A stretch of 64,000 bases of DNA from Tanypteryx hageni (taxonomy: Eukaryota > Arthropoda > Insecta > Odonata > Petaluridae): NCBI GenBank assembly GCA_028673005.1, contig CM054113.1:65548850-65612849 (forward strand), read 5' to 3'. Position numbers and translations under genes: made by a program. Position 1 is the stretch's first letter. Each line of letters opens with the position of its first letter. Positions 1 through 13,800 of this stretch are shown piece after piece. The notes below the pieces were generated by a model. That model did no database searches and had not been told where the DNA came from. It saw only the letters and a list, made by a program, of their open reading frames with translations.

Positions 1-107
1 TAGTGGAAATACAGTGGTCAAGCATTTGATGTTTTATTTTGGTTGTAATGAATGTAATTATTTTTACGCAGAAAGAAAATACCAAGGGAAAACTGGTTGA
101 ATTACTA

Positions 108-1046
108 ACAAGGGGACCTTATGACATGTTAGTCGCCGATTTGGTTTAAACTTGGTGAGCATGTAGATCCTCCTTAGAGATGAAAAATGCCAAAGCAAGA
201 CAATGCACCTCTCAAGCATTTGCGAGATATTCGGGATCAAATCTGGCGAGCGATTTAGCGTTCCAATGTATACCTTACTATGGCACCAAATGACAATGGA
301 TGGCGGTGGCCTAGGTGGCTAAATCCCCGCTTACGAAAGTGTTGCACGGCAGTTCAATCCCAGCAATGGTATTTTTAAAAAATTTTTATATTTGAATTCT
401 TTCATATGTTTTTGGGTTTTACTATTTGCTGGAAGTTTATTTGATTTATAATTACATTTTCACTAATTATGCAAAGCAAAAAAAATTTTCTCACGAAGTT
501 AAAAAAAATTACTTGCATCACCATCAAAAATTAAATGATAATAACTGCTCATGGTCTGCTTATTTCACATATTCAACACTTTTTTTACAAGAAACTAATG
601 CTTCATTGCAAATTATGATTCACACATTTATTTATTGATATTATTTGAAGATGTACAACGTTTCGGATGGTAATTTTTTTCGCTTTGCATAATTAGTGAA
701 AATGTAATTATAAGTCAAATAAACTTCCAGCAAATTGTAAAACCCAAAAAATCGAAAACATACGAAAGAATTCAAATATAAAAAATTTTTAAAAAATACC
801 ATTGCCATCCAACACTTTCGTAAGCGGGGATTTAGCCACCTAGGCCACCGCCTTCCGTTGTCCTTCGGTGTCATAGTAAGGTATACATTGGAACGCTAGA
901 CCGCTTGCCAAATTTGATCCGGAATATCTCGCGAATGCTTGAGAGGTGCATCGTCTTGCTTTGGCATCTTTCTTCTCTAAGGAGGTACTACATGCTCACC
1001 AAGTTTCAACCAAATCGGCGATCAACATGTCATAAGGTCCCCTTGT
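108..1046. mobile_element. 939-bp foldback element with tRNA-like promoter boxes
   Basis: Two arms of about 370 bp are inverted copies of each other (108 to about 480, and about 672 to 1046). Both ends read ACAAGGGGACCTTATGACAT going inward. The arms are diverged by scattered substitutions, so the element is old. No convincing target duplication is seen. The spacer (about 480-670) is AT-rich. The two overlapping small ORFs are opposite-arm copies of the same sequence and are not genes. In the left arm there is a tRNA-like A box and B box (separate entry). Confidence 0.8.
301..370 (+). repeat. tRNA-like A box / B box segment in the foldback arm
   Basis: TGGCCTAGGTGG at 307-318 fits a pol III A box and AGTTCAATCC at 351-360 fits a B box. 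Their spacing is normal for a tRNA. The right arm keeps the A box (minus strand) but has lost the B box. Resemblance is to type II tRNA (Ser/Leu) D-arms. It looks like a SINE head or tRNA pseudogene taken into the foldback. Confidence 0.45.
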
Positions 1047-1571
1047 AAGTCAAAGAGTTTTTATGACATGACTCTGGAGGAATATAGAGGAGTAATATCT
1101 CCTCGTCACTAGAATTGCCATCGCACCAAGGTACATCACTGCCCATCATGACTGATGATATCAGACTAAATACTTTCTTTCTAGATGAACTACTCAGTTA
1201 AAAAATGATTGCATGGAAATCATAATGAAAACATCTGCAGATGTCCATCCCTACCTGCCCAAATTGACCTTTAAATAGACCTGATGGATCTATAAATCAA
1301 CTTAAGGTGCATTTGGCAGTGAATATGAGATGACCTGAAACCACAGAACCACTGCAGTAAGCCATATAAAGACTCAGCACACTCAGCAGAGAATTTATGC
1401 AGACTTTCGACATCTTTAATTACTAATTAAATTATATTTTATAAAATACACAGATATAATGTTACTGTTCACTAATACATTTTAAATTGATCAGAAACAT
1501 CTTCATGAGCAGAGTTTTTGTTACAGAATTCTAACAAAATAATAGACACATAAAACTGCAAATTTCTTTAC
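1047..1571. other. UTP20 intron 25 sequence, nothing recognised
   Basis: AT-rich intronic DNA between the foldback and exon 25. I found no segment resembling the next UTP20 exon. Confidence 0.5.
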
Positions 1572-1878
1572 CCAGATAAATGCTGGTCCATAAAATCAGA
1601 GGGTAGCCTTTGCAACATTTTAACCACTGCCAGTGCAATTGGAACTCTCATCACAAGTGTTTCTTCCTCATCCTTGGGTCCACCTCTCTTTCTGTCCTCC
1701 GAAGGGATCTCAGCACCCACAGCACCACCTGCTCTTCTATTCACTTTGTGACTGCTGTCTCGCTCGGTCGGAGCTACAAGACTGGCATGCAATCGAGGGA
1801 GTAATATCATAGACAGTGCTTTTCTTGCTCTCCTAGCAGCAGATGCAGGTAACAATAAGTCTTTGGACCAGGCAGTTT
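1572..1878 (-). CDS. UTP20: UTP20 exon 25 (residues 1964-2066), last exon in window
   Basis: It contains RRARKALSMILLPRLHASLV and RVPIALAVVKMLQRLPSDFM, matching human ITGDILPRLHKCLA and RVPLAFAMVKLMQSLP. The acceptor after TTTTGTAG was chosen by phase. The exon ends in phase 2 at GTAAAG, so the gene continues to the left of the window. Confidence 0.94.
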
Positions 1879-4800
1879 CTACAAAAGAGGATCACTTCTC
1901 AAAATAGGATTCTCAGCTTTCAAATAGATTTATAGCATGCTTATCCATTTTTTATAAACCATTAATTGTAGTTATTTTTATAAATTAGAAAATATACTAG
2001 TGTAAATAGCCACCAAGAGTGACATATGGGCATTAACGCTGTATTAAATTAAAACTAAGCATGTTCGATATGCAGACCTTTGCAAAGTGTTAATTCAAAA
2101 TAGCAAAAAATAAACTCATGGCTCATTGTCAACATTTAATGATTTCAGTGGAGAATTATTGAGATCATCTTATGGCCAAGAAAAATTCAAGAATAAGCTC
2201 TTCAAAATTTAAAAAAGCTTTAAAATCTACTTTCGGTGAATTGCCACTGAAGACGGCTGCATTGCAGCCAAAATGCACATTTGGTTTTTTTTATAACCTT
2301 GTTGTGGCTATCAGAGATACATGAGATAAGTATTTTTTCAATTTTTTTAATTACCGTATTTATCCAAATACCACACACACATTTTTCCTGAAATTTTTGC
2401 ATCGAAAAACCTGGTGTGCATTATATTTGGGTCTTTGATTTTGGGTAGCAAAAAAAGATATATGTAAAATGAGTTGGAGAGATAAATAGGTAGTGATGTT
2501 GCAAGGCTGTTGGCTTTTGAGCAGTAGTAGCCACTAGCGACAAAGTGGCATTACTTTCACTTCTTACTAGTATCATTTATCACTAAAAAATGCATTGTTT
2601 CTTGCATTGCATAGAGACAACTGCCCACATTTAGTGGGCAAGGGTTAAGGATAGTGCATTTAAATGCAATTACTTGACAACTAACATTACTGTAATTGTA
2701 ACAAATTCAGTTGAATAACTGATTCTTAATTTTTTAAATCTGTTTTAAAAAAATTGGGCATGTGTCTTATTTGGGGGCATGTGGTACTTCGATAAATATG
2801 GTTTAAGTGCTTATTCTTGAAACATTTAATTAATCTTACAAAGTAAATGTTTACCAACTTATATCTGTACTATAAGGCTACTTCTTATCATATGATATAA
2901 ATGGTATCAGAACATATGTATATAAATCAATATGAAATCATTAACATAGAAATGGCATAAAATTAACAAATAGTATGACATGACTTCATTTCAACACGCC
3001 CAAAATCAGAAGGCTATATTTCACAATAGTACATCTTGAGACAAGAGAAAAGAACTAGTACGTAATACTAATCCAGCGAAATGTGGTTATACAATCTATA
3101 GAGGACGATGAGTTTTTACTAGAAAGTTTATAGAGAGCCAGGAACACTTCTGTAAACGCATGTTCATGAGTTGACATTACCAGAAAAGAAATGTAACAAA
3201 CAAATTATACCTTGCACCAGTTACTGTATTATTAATTAAAATCTACCATAATAGAGGTAAATAAAAGATTTATTTTGTTGTTTTTATTGAACTGCATCTT
3301 TCATTAGGCCCAAAGAAGGATAACTACTCCGTAGAGCCACAGCTGATAGACAGTGTTGCCAATTATTTTTTCTAGTAAGTCGCTAGATCACTACTTGTTG
3401 GTCACTAGAAATTCGCTAGAGAATAAACAATAGTGCTCTCTGCATCTGAATAGGAAAACTTGTTATAGATTGCCATAGATTGTTTTGTAACTTACATTTA
3501 ACATGAAATGTGTGAGAAAAATAAAATTTTGGGACTTTTGAAAATATGGGTTATCTTAGGAGAAAATATTTTTCAAATATGGTGTTAGGTCAATGCTGTT
3601 CCAGCGAATTTTAGCCATAGAAATATAGTCACCATGCATATATAATATAGTAAGAGACTCATGCTTTCCGACGAAAATTTTCTTCCCTGATTGATTAATC
3701 CCCACTTGATTTTAAACTAGCAGTCTCTCTCTCTTCCTTTATCCTTATGGCCAACAATACCAATATTCCCGTAAATGGTATTTACTGTTCCAATGTTGTA
3801 GTTAATTGCTCAAATTGCAAAAACAAAACAAAATAAAAAGAGACAAATGAAAAAAATATTATACTTATTTACATTATATTCACTTTTGTTATTCAATTTC
3901 TTTGTGCTTAGTAGGAGCACAGATGCCATAATTTTAGCCAATAGGTAGAATTAGCTAGATTGTTAAATTGGTTTGCTAGTTTTGTAAATGGTCACTCTAG
4001 TATTATTTTAGGAGCTAGATCGAATCTAATGTCGCTATATCTAGCTACGAATTTGCAGGATTGACAACACTGGATACAAACAGCAATAAAATAGGAAGGC
4101 ATTACACTCAAGTTATCTCAAAAGTACAGAATAATTTCAAGTTTATAAATGGGGCACTCAGCAGATCTTCCTTTCTGCACAACTCACAAAGCTTGTAATG
4201 TTTTATGGGGATTAAGGCAATTTTAATGACTTTGACAAGAAGGCCATTACTACCACTTCTATTTGGACCTATTGCTACAAAATGTCACCATGCAAATAAT
4301 TTCAATTTAATAAAAATCTGTGGATCCAAAACACATTTCCCACTCAAATAAAGCGCGATCAGCTGCTACTGGAGAAGTGCTGCACAACAGATGCATGCGA
4401 GAGTCATCTATCCAATATTTTTTTTGTACTTAATTTAAGCGCCGAACAGGACAATTTGTTGAATCATCGATGACATTAATTTGAATATGGGTAGTGATTT
4501 TTGAACAACGTTAATTGAAGCGATGTTACACCGAGGTTACACTGTGTATATCTATACTATATAGCTGCTTCTTACTTATGATGTCATATATATATATACT
4601 AGTAAAACGTGCTTGTATTCTGTAAACATTTCAGATCACTTTGTTTATTCTAGTACTACGGGCAATGCGTGTTTGTTTTCTGCAAGTACGCATAATCACA
4701 GTGTGATGATGTCACCAAGCATCTGAATAATTGTATTTTGCCACGCACCTCCGCTCCTACAAAATCTCTAATTTCCTTCCATTGCCCTTATATGATTTGT

Positions 4801-7800
4801 AAGGTATCGATTAAAAATTTTATTTGGGTCAAGGACTAAATTTGCTACAATAACATCTGCAACAGACGTTTCTGTTTGGTTGTGACCAAAATTCCATAAA
4901 CATGCCAAATTTCAAGTGCCTAAACATTAGTATCCTCCTGATATGTATGTTATAACATAAGTAAGAAGCTGCTATATACAAGGTGTCCCGCGGAACATGT
5001 TCATAATTTCTGGTGGTGATTCCTTGGCTTATTCTACAGAAAAATGTTTTTATAAACAAGGGTCGAAATCTCAACTGTTACAGAAATACAAGCACTTTTA
5101 AGTTCAAGCTCCAATTTTTGTTTTGTAAAAGACTTACGTAATGTGTATCGCACAAACACATATTTACACCTCCAGACATAGATTAAAGAGACGCAGCTTT
5201 CTGTATACGGAAATGCAAGTAGCACACAATAACATTAGAGGAACATTGGGTCAAAGTCTGACCTCAAAAACAATAGTTTTCGTTATACTGAGTTTTGCAA
5301 AAAGCTAATGGAACCTTTATATGGAATGCCTACACCAATCATACAAATTTCACATGCTGCAGATTTCCCATTCTCGAGTTGTAAGCAAAACTGTCCACAG
5401 TCGCATCCAAGTGGAGCAGCCTGAGGTCAGCAAGGAACAGGGAGGCATACTGTACATTGTATTTACTGGTGCTGCTCTGCGGGAACAGATTTAACTTAAG
5501 TACAGCATTGTACAATATGCATCTCTGTTCCTTGTCGACCTCAGGCTGCCCACTTGGATGCGTTTGTGGACATTTTTGCTTACAACTCTAGAATGGGAGA
5601 TCAGCAGCATGTGAAATTTGTAAGGTTCATGTAGGCATTTTGTATCAAGGTTACATTAGCTTTTCGCAAAAATCAGTGTAATGGAAACTATTATTTTTGA
5701 GGTCCGACTTTGACCCAACGTTCCTCCAACATTGTTTGCAACTCACATTTCCAAATACAGAAAGATGTGTCTCTTTAGCCCTTCAAGCTGGTCAAAATTT
5801 AAATGGCTGTAGGCCCTATTTGCAGTGCAAAATTTGGCAAAAATCACTCCTGGCGCAATTTTCAGATTTCAGATTTTCAGATGCAGGAGCAGATGAAAGT
5901 CACTTCGCGCCAAGTCTGGGCTGTAGGGAGGATGATCCATTTGTTCCCAGCCAAATGACGTGATGAGGATTTGACTTGGAGCAGCAGTGTGTGGCCAAGC
6001 ATTGTCATGAAGCAACACAACTCCGCGAGTAAGCATGCCACGCCTTTTGTTCTGGATTGCACAACGCAGTTTCTTCAGGGTATCACAATAGGCTGCTGAG
6101 TTTATTGTTCTGTCTTTACCCAAGAATTCAACAAGCAAAACTCCTTGCCTGTCCCAAAAAACTGTGCACATGATCTTGCAGGTTGAAATTGTCTGCTTGA
6201 ATTTCTGCCTTTTCGGCGATGAGGTGTGCTTCCACTCCATGGACTGCTGCTTCGATTCCGGAGTACATGCATGGGACACCCATATCTCATCATCTGTAAC
6301 GATATGGATAAAGAACCCATAACCTTGCTCACTGTATCGCGTGAGAAAGGTCAACGCAATGACAGCCCACTTGTTTTTGTGCTCTTCGGAGAGCATCTTT
6401 GGCACCCAGCGTGAGCACAATTTCAGAAAGTCCAGATGATGTCACAATTTTGTAGAGAACAGTCCTTGAAATTTGCGGGAAATGCAAGGAAAGCGATGAA
6501 ATTGTGAACCGTCTGTCCTCAGGAACTTTTGCATCGACTGCGCGCACCAAATCATCATTGTCCACAGACGGCCGGCCGCTCCACGTCTCGTCATGCACGT
6601 TCTCACGACCTTCGTTGAACTGTCTGACTCATTTCCTCACCATTCCATCACTCATGGCATTTTGACCTTAGACCTCACAAATCTGACGATGAATGTCAGC
6701 CGGTTTCACATTTCTTGCATTAAAAAAAATGGATAACAGACCGTATTTCACAGTCGGCGGGCCGCTCATCGTCTTAAACATGTTAAACGCACAGAACAAT
6801 ACATAAACACGATTGGATGTTCTTGTAATGGCGTCTCTGGCTTGCCAATGAATGAGGGAAGTCAGCGCGCATGCGCGAAATCACGACCGTAGCTCTGCAG
6901 CAGAAATATTCGCAAACGGTACTTACTTTCCGAATACGCCTCGTATCTATGTTATTTACAAAAGTAAAGCATGCCTAAAGCACTTAATCTTTCTTCTTTC
7001 ATAGTATTCCTAACAAAAGTCTTTATTCTTTTCATCATTGAAAAACACCGTTCTGCTTCTGATGTCGACATTGGTATTGTGATCAACACTTTTAAAAGCT
7101 TTATTGTCTCTTGAAATGTTTCACACAAATCATCACCCAAAATTAACGACAGAAATGGTACTGCACCAGAAACTACTCTCAATTTCTCTTTCATAAAAAA
7201 CGAAGTTCAGTCTCATTTTTTCCAAAAAAGGATACTTTTCAATTATTTCACTGAGATATGTATCAGGGAATTTTTTGTTGTAATTATGAAATTCATCGAC
7301 CACAAATAGATTCGTAGCCACGAGGTGTCCAGTAAATTGAAATCGGTTGCTTTTTAACTAAATTCAAATTAGGGAGGGGTCTTCCCATTCATTTTATTTC
7401 GAGTTTATCATCATAAGACAATGTTGAAAATGGCTCTTTTGATAAAGCACTTATCATATTCATTGCAGAGAATTGAAACAATCACGCTCACCAATACTAC
7501 ATTGAGCTGCTACCTTGAATGCCAGCCGAGCGGAGCCAAACTGAACTTGACCCTAACAGTAGATATTCTCAAGCGCAGGAGAGGGTAGAAGATGGGAGAA
7601 AAGCATGCAGTGTGCATGCTTTCCACGTCTTGTGACCGAGCCAGCTAGACGGTGGCCCGGTGATGCAAGTTGGAGTTGGGAAACTCCTCGCCAGACTCGC
7701 TGACCATTCCTCCCATAAATTCTCATACCGACTGGAGTATTGTGCTGCTTCATGACAAATTAAACTTATTTAAGACTCAAAAATGAAATCAATCTGTTCA

Positions 7801-10800
7801 AAAACAATTATTCATAGTGCTTTTTTCGCTCTATGAATTATGGTAGGGCCATGGCTCCATGGCCCTATGCCAGCGGCCGCCACTGATGAGACCATATATC
7901 AAACAGGAATAAAATTATAAACCGGAATAATCAATAAACAAGTAAGGAAAGAGCTGCAGAAGTAGATAGTAAATAGCAGTTTTTTCATAAAAATTGCGCT
8001 ACTACAGAATGTTAAAATTTATTTATATTATTATGATTTAGTCTGAAATAATATTATAACAAGGCAGAATACTGCATTAGTCAGTGAAAAAAGTCTCTAC
8101 CAGCTTTCATTTAGAAGTTAGCATGTCAGATTGATCACCACAAGAAAACGTGCACAACGAGATGGAATACTAAATCGTTTGGCGAGAAAATGGTCTATGT
8201 GCTTTTGTTTAAGAGGAGTTAGCATATCAGAGAGACAGATGCATAAGCAGGTTTAAAAAAACTGCTAAAAATTATATTTTAAAACTTTTTAGAAAATACC
8301 TTCAACTTGACATGAGCTGTATTCATCGGGTTCTAATGGTTCTTCCTCCTCGACAACCTCTGTTCCAATTAATTCTTCATCAGGCTCCTCTTCTCCATCA
8401 GCTATTTGAGTCAAATCTTTCTCTGTTTGACTTAATTCATCCTCAGGTTTTGTTAGGCATTTCAGCTGTTCAGAATCTTCATCAGCACGTGAGAGGTTGA
8501 AGTGGAAATTATTTAGGATCGCCACAATTAAACGGATAGGCTGTCGGCCAAACTCGGTAGTTTCTCTGTGGAACCTTCCAAGTTGATGCTTCAAGATTGC
8601 TTCATAATGATGCCATGGTAAGCAATGGCAAGCTGCTCCTACAGCCTTTGAATGGATTCAAAGGAATAGAAATATAACAGAGAAAACTTCATTATTTATA
8701 AATCAGATGATAAATGCTCAAGAAGTGATTTCAACAAATTCATTAATGTTATAATACTTCAACATGCATTTAAAGTTGCATATCCAGGTTGTAACAAAAT
8801 TGTTTGAAGAATAGGAGTGGCTTTTTAAGAAAAATATTAGTTTTCTGTGAACATAATACCGTATTTACTCGTGTAATGCCTGCACTTTTTTCTCCTAAAG
8901 TTTCCATCAAAAAAGGGTGGTGCAGACATTACACAAGATTTGCACATTCATCTGCTGAGGGTAAGCCAACTGCGAAACGCCTACTCATTATTGCACGTCT
9001 GACATGAGATCGTATTTTTTTTTCGGTAGATGCAATATGCCGTGCATTTTATTTCCTCGATTTTTAAACAAGGTATTTTACTAAAATACCTGGAATAATA
9101 TAATAAGTACAATATTTATCAGGTATTTTAAAAATTCTTTGCCAGCTATAAGTAGTAAAACTAAATCACGCAAATATTCTATGTAAATATATGTGTCAGA
9201 CAGAGCTCATTCTCATAGAAAAGGTGATGCAAGAGAAATAAACAACTGCATATATTTTTCATTAAATAAAAACACATTCTGTTAGATTGTCTTGTAATTC
9301 GTGACCTGCTCAAATCACATTTTACTGTAACTGCATTTTTCTGGGTTACTTTTACGTTACGAAATCCTAAAAGAATATAATTTTATTACTCTGCATAAAA
9401 GCAAAGAACACAATCTTGCGATGGAAATGTGTCCCTAAATACGTGGTCGTTTGTGATTTCTGAAAGCTGTAAGTGATACATTTTATCCCCAGAAACGTGA
9501 GAAATGCTTCCATGTAACCAAGTCGTATTGCATCTAGTGAGTTTATTTATGGCATTGTGTGATATCTGGGAGATTTATTTCGAGCATGAACAATGTTTAT
9601 TTCTATAAAATTCGCTCTTTTTCTATGTGAAAAATGGCTGAGTTAGCATGATTTCGCTAAAGTAGCGAAAATACTCATTTTAAATTAAATAACTTGAGAA
9701 TATGCAACAGCTCAAAATTGAACCTTCCTGCGAGATTTAGGAGCTAGACTCCAAAATAGGTTTTTGAGTTGTTTTCATGTAATATAATGGCAATGGATGC
9801 CATTTTCCATGATGATGTTAAAAAAGTACTAAAAATCATTTTTAGAATTCACTTCTTAAATATTTGCTTTTTGCGGTAATTGTATCATCAAACTCAGCTT
9901 CAGATAGATTATTCGACCAATGTTGCCATAAAATATCAACATCAATATTTTGGAAGTGCGGACATTACACGAATTCCAGTTTTTCCAGATTTTTAGCTCT
10001 AAAAAAGGGGGTGTGGGCATTACACGCATGCAGGTATTACACGAGTAAATAGGGTAGGATTTTTTTAAAACTGGAGAAATGAAGAGAAAAAATTGCATTA
10101 ATTTGGATACATAAATATAAGATAAAGAACAAGACTCACTTCAATTGCAGAATCCACAAGACTGTTGTTTTTAGCATATCGGGGGTTAAAAAGGTATTGG
10201 AAAGCCAGTGGAAGTATTACACTAGTTAGTGTCTGAGGTCCCATTGGCCTCTCAGCATCTTTAGCATCCTGGACAAACCTAAAACATTAAAAAAGCATTT
10301 TTAAATATTAAAACAAAAGATGAAAATATACATAAGTTTCATTAAGTACGCACTGAAAAACTGTTGGGCAAAACATTACCTCATCAATGCTCTTCCTCTT
10401 CTGTGAAGTTGCAAATGTCTTATATTTTCAAAGAAATCAACTTCAAGGTCACTTTTACATGCCAAACGAGAAAGATCTTTAAAAATAGGATGTAATTCTG
10501 AACACTGGTGTACCTGAGGATAACAAAACATTCTCCTTCAAATACCTTCTCTCTCATAGCTTTACAGAACATAAAAAAAATCATTTTCAAAGATACAATT
10601 CTTATTATTTTGATTACTGTATTTACCCGAATCCAGCAGCATTAGGTAGAAAGAACAACTGAAGTAGCTGCTAGCATTAAATTTAACTCATTCATATTAT
10701 TGGTAGGTAATTTAAGATTACACCCACTCCCCGCTTTAATGCTGTCCCGATTAATGCTGTTCAACATTAACGCTGAAAATAATTTAATACCTTTTTCCGA

Positions 10801-13800
10801 ATTGCTCTTGCACGTTCCACATAAACGCCCTTAAAAATTTGTGGCGTAATTTACGAAATCTACTGTGCAGCGCCTATGCGCATTTACAACACACAAGACG
10901 TCAGTATTTTCAGTTGCTTGATGGTTCTGTGTACACTTGTCGATGTTTTTGTAGGTCAAAATACAGAGTGAACTTTGTTTAAATTATATTTTCCCTTTAA
11001 ATAAAAATACCATGAGTGATAACCGGCAGTCAGCGGAGAAAAAGAGGAAAAACTTAACTCTTGAGGTTAAATTCGAGGTTTTACGGTGAGTAAAAGCTGG
11101 AAAGCGCCAACATTTGTTTTTTTTTGTTTATTGCTGTTTTTGATTGTTCAGTTTTAAAAAATGTAATACCAAGATATTTGAATTCTTCCATTATTTGATC
11201 TCATTCCATGTTCCTTTATTTATCAAGCACATGATAATTCTTTTATGAATCGCTATTTCTTTATCGAAACGTAGTAAGGTTTCGATCGTTTCGATAAACG
11301 ATTTTGTTTTTCTTATTGGCTGCCTTCTCTTAATTGAACAGTATCTTAAGTCATGATGCTTATGTTATTAAGTTCCAATTTTCTTTGTGTTAATAAAATT
11401 GTGACTGTATAGTGACTATGGGTCACTCGAACCCTTGGCTGCCGGTGCCGAAAAAGAAGTAGCCGTTCCCGAAGGGACGGCGCCCGTCCCACCAATGACG
11501 GTGCCCAGCGGAAACGCTAGGCGACAGATTGGAACCGCGGGAACCAGGCATCTGCCACCCTGGTTGATGAGGTTGGATTCGTGGGGGCTGTAGGTACGCC
11601 TTCGGGCGAGCGGAAGCTAGACCGCAACCCCCCACCAGGGGGGGAGCGAAGACCGAGCGATTCGTTCATCCTGGTAGTTTGTGCCACCAGCGGGGCACAG
11701 ATGCACTGGGCCAGCGTATGGTCCTGTCTTAAATGACCCTCGGAGGCGAGGCAAAACACTCCGCAGCTGCTTGCAGCTGTGGCGGGAATATGGCCTACCA
11801 GGCCGAGGTGTCCCGATAAATACCAGGGGGCGCCCCCATAAGAAGGGCGTCTGAGTGTAAACCAACTGTATAGTGACTATTCAGGTCACTCAAACCCTTG
11901 GCCGCCGGTGCCGAAAAAGAAGTAGCTGTTCCTACAGGGACAGCAGCCATCCGACCAATGACGGTGCCCAGCGGAAACAGACGAAAGATTGGTACTACGG
12001 GAACCAAGCGTCAGCCACTTGGTTGATGGGATGGATTCATAGGGGCTGTGGTATGCCCTCAGGCGAGTGGAAGCTAGACCACAACCCCCCACTGGGGTAA
12101 GAGCGAAGGCCGAGCGGTTCGTTCATCCCGGTAGTCTGGGCTGCCAGCAGGGCACAGATGCGCTGGGCCAGCATGTGGTCCTGCCTTAAATGACCCTCGA
12201 AAGCGAGGTTAAACACACTGCAGCTGCTTGCAGCTGTGGCGAGAATATGGTCTACCAGGCCGAGGTGTCCCGAGAAAAACGAGGGGGCGCCCCCGAAGAA
12301 GAGCATTCGAGTGTAGTATAGCTGTATAGTGACTATTGCCTCCCCCTGCATATATAAGTAGATGCAGGTATCTTCTTCTACTCTAATTCCTATTATTTAA
12401 TGCTCCTGTGCGATTTATTCAGCGTGAGATCAAAATATGTTCCATAAAATGCATTCTGTTCTTCATTTATATTTAAGTTTTACTGTTCAATTTTAAATAT
12501 AATTGCAATGCAAATGACGACCTATTCTACGCTACGTAATATGGTTAACAAAGAATACTTTGGTGTATTATTTATATAATACTACCTATTTTCATTTCCA
12601 TTAATAGAATCTTGGGAACGAATTAAATCTTATAACGTCATTTCTTATGGAAGTACGTGTTACAAATAGTGGTTTCAGTTAGCGCTCTATTTTCCTGGCA
12701 CCAATTAAGAGCGTTAATCGGGGAGTTGGTGTATAATGCTTGAAAATTCTACTGATAAAAATGCCACAAAGACAGTTTTAGCCATTTGTAACATTGTTAT
12801 TTCAGTAACAATTTGGGCTCATGCAGGCGCAATTAGATAATATTCAACAACTGTGATTTTATATTAAAATATTATCAATGTACATGAAATTACCAATGCT
12901 CCAAGTGTACCAATGGCATCATAAAGGGAATCTGATGCTTTCCTGTCTTTCAGAGCCTTAGTGATCAGGGGAATCAGTGTTTCCCCAAGAAGCAGATTTC
13001 TACAGTCCTTATTAAGTGACACTGAATTTGCTAATATAGGTGCCAAGGTTAGCAAGCAGTGCCCTGCACTCTCTCTGAGTGACATGTCTTTATCCTGAAA
13101 GATATAAGAAATGTTTTATTTAAAAAAGTTACCTAAAATGTAAATTTAACTTCACAATTTGAAATCCATAACGTATAGAGTTCTATAAATAAATTTATTA
13201 ATTTACCAAATTTATATTGTCACACATGGAAATTGCAAAAAAATTTATTTATTTATTTTCTAAATTAAAGTACCTTAAGAATGTGCTCATAAACAAAAGA
13301 AATAGGAAAGTGAAAACTTACATTTTTGATGGAATGAAAACAGTTGTGAATTAAAAGTATGCCAAGTATAAGAGGAAACTTTGCTTCCCCTTTAGATGCG
13401 TTCTCTCTCATTTCTTTCAACTTTTTATAGGTATCTAAACGGCGACTGTAATCAGGTTCCTCGAGCCTGCAAGGATCCCATGAATTCAAGTCATTCATAA
13501 TTTTTGATGTGATTTTTAAATCTTCTTCAAAAATTACATTTTCAATGTCATCTTCATTACCTATTTCATGCAAAAAGTTATATGTTATTATTTTTAAGGC
13601 ATTGAGGGCAAAGACATTTTCTAATTAAATGGAGGCCAGAGGATACAAAACAAAATGCCTAAAACACAAATGTTACTCAAATGAAAAGATACAGGAGATT
13701 TTGAACCAGGAACTGATGTTGATACCATTGAGAATTGTGAATTTTTATACATGCACTACCAAAATATAAACATTTAACAGTAAGCATCTATAAACAATAG

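Larger units (their letters stand above)
10731..12731 (+). mobile_element. gutted Tigger element carrying two GC-rich units
   Basis: The terminal repeats CACCCACTCCCCGCTTTAAT (left) and CACCAACTCCCCGATTAACG (right, reverse complement) are flanked by TA (10729-10730 and 12732-12733). The only coding remnant is the first Tigger exon at 11012-11085. The catalytic core is gone, and the middle is taken by a tandem pair of GC-rich units (11405-12336). It lies in UTP20 intron 21. Confidence 0.8.

Noticed and set aside
426..874. Two small ORFs sharing the peptide LEVYL.YNYIFTNYAK
   Set aside because: They are the same foldback arm read from both sides, with no coding evidence.
5697..5963. 88-codon plus-strand ORF
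   Set aside because: It spans the foldback arm and the antisense of the mariner transposase end.
11423..12351. Overlapping ORFs on both strands in the GC-rich units
   Set aside because: GC-rich DNA lacks stops by composition; the frames are not conserved between the two units and match no family.
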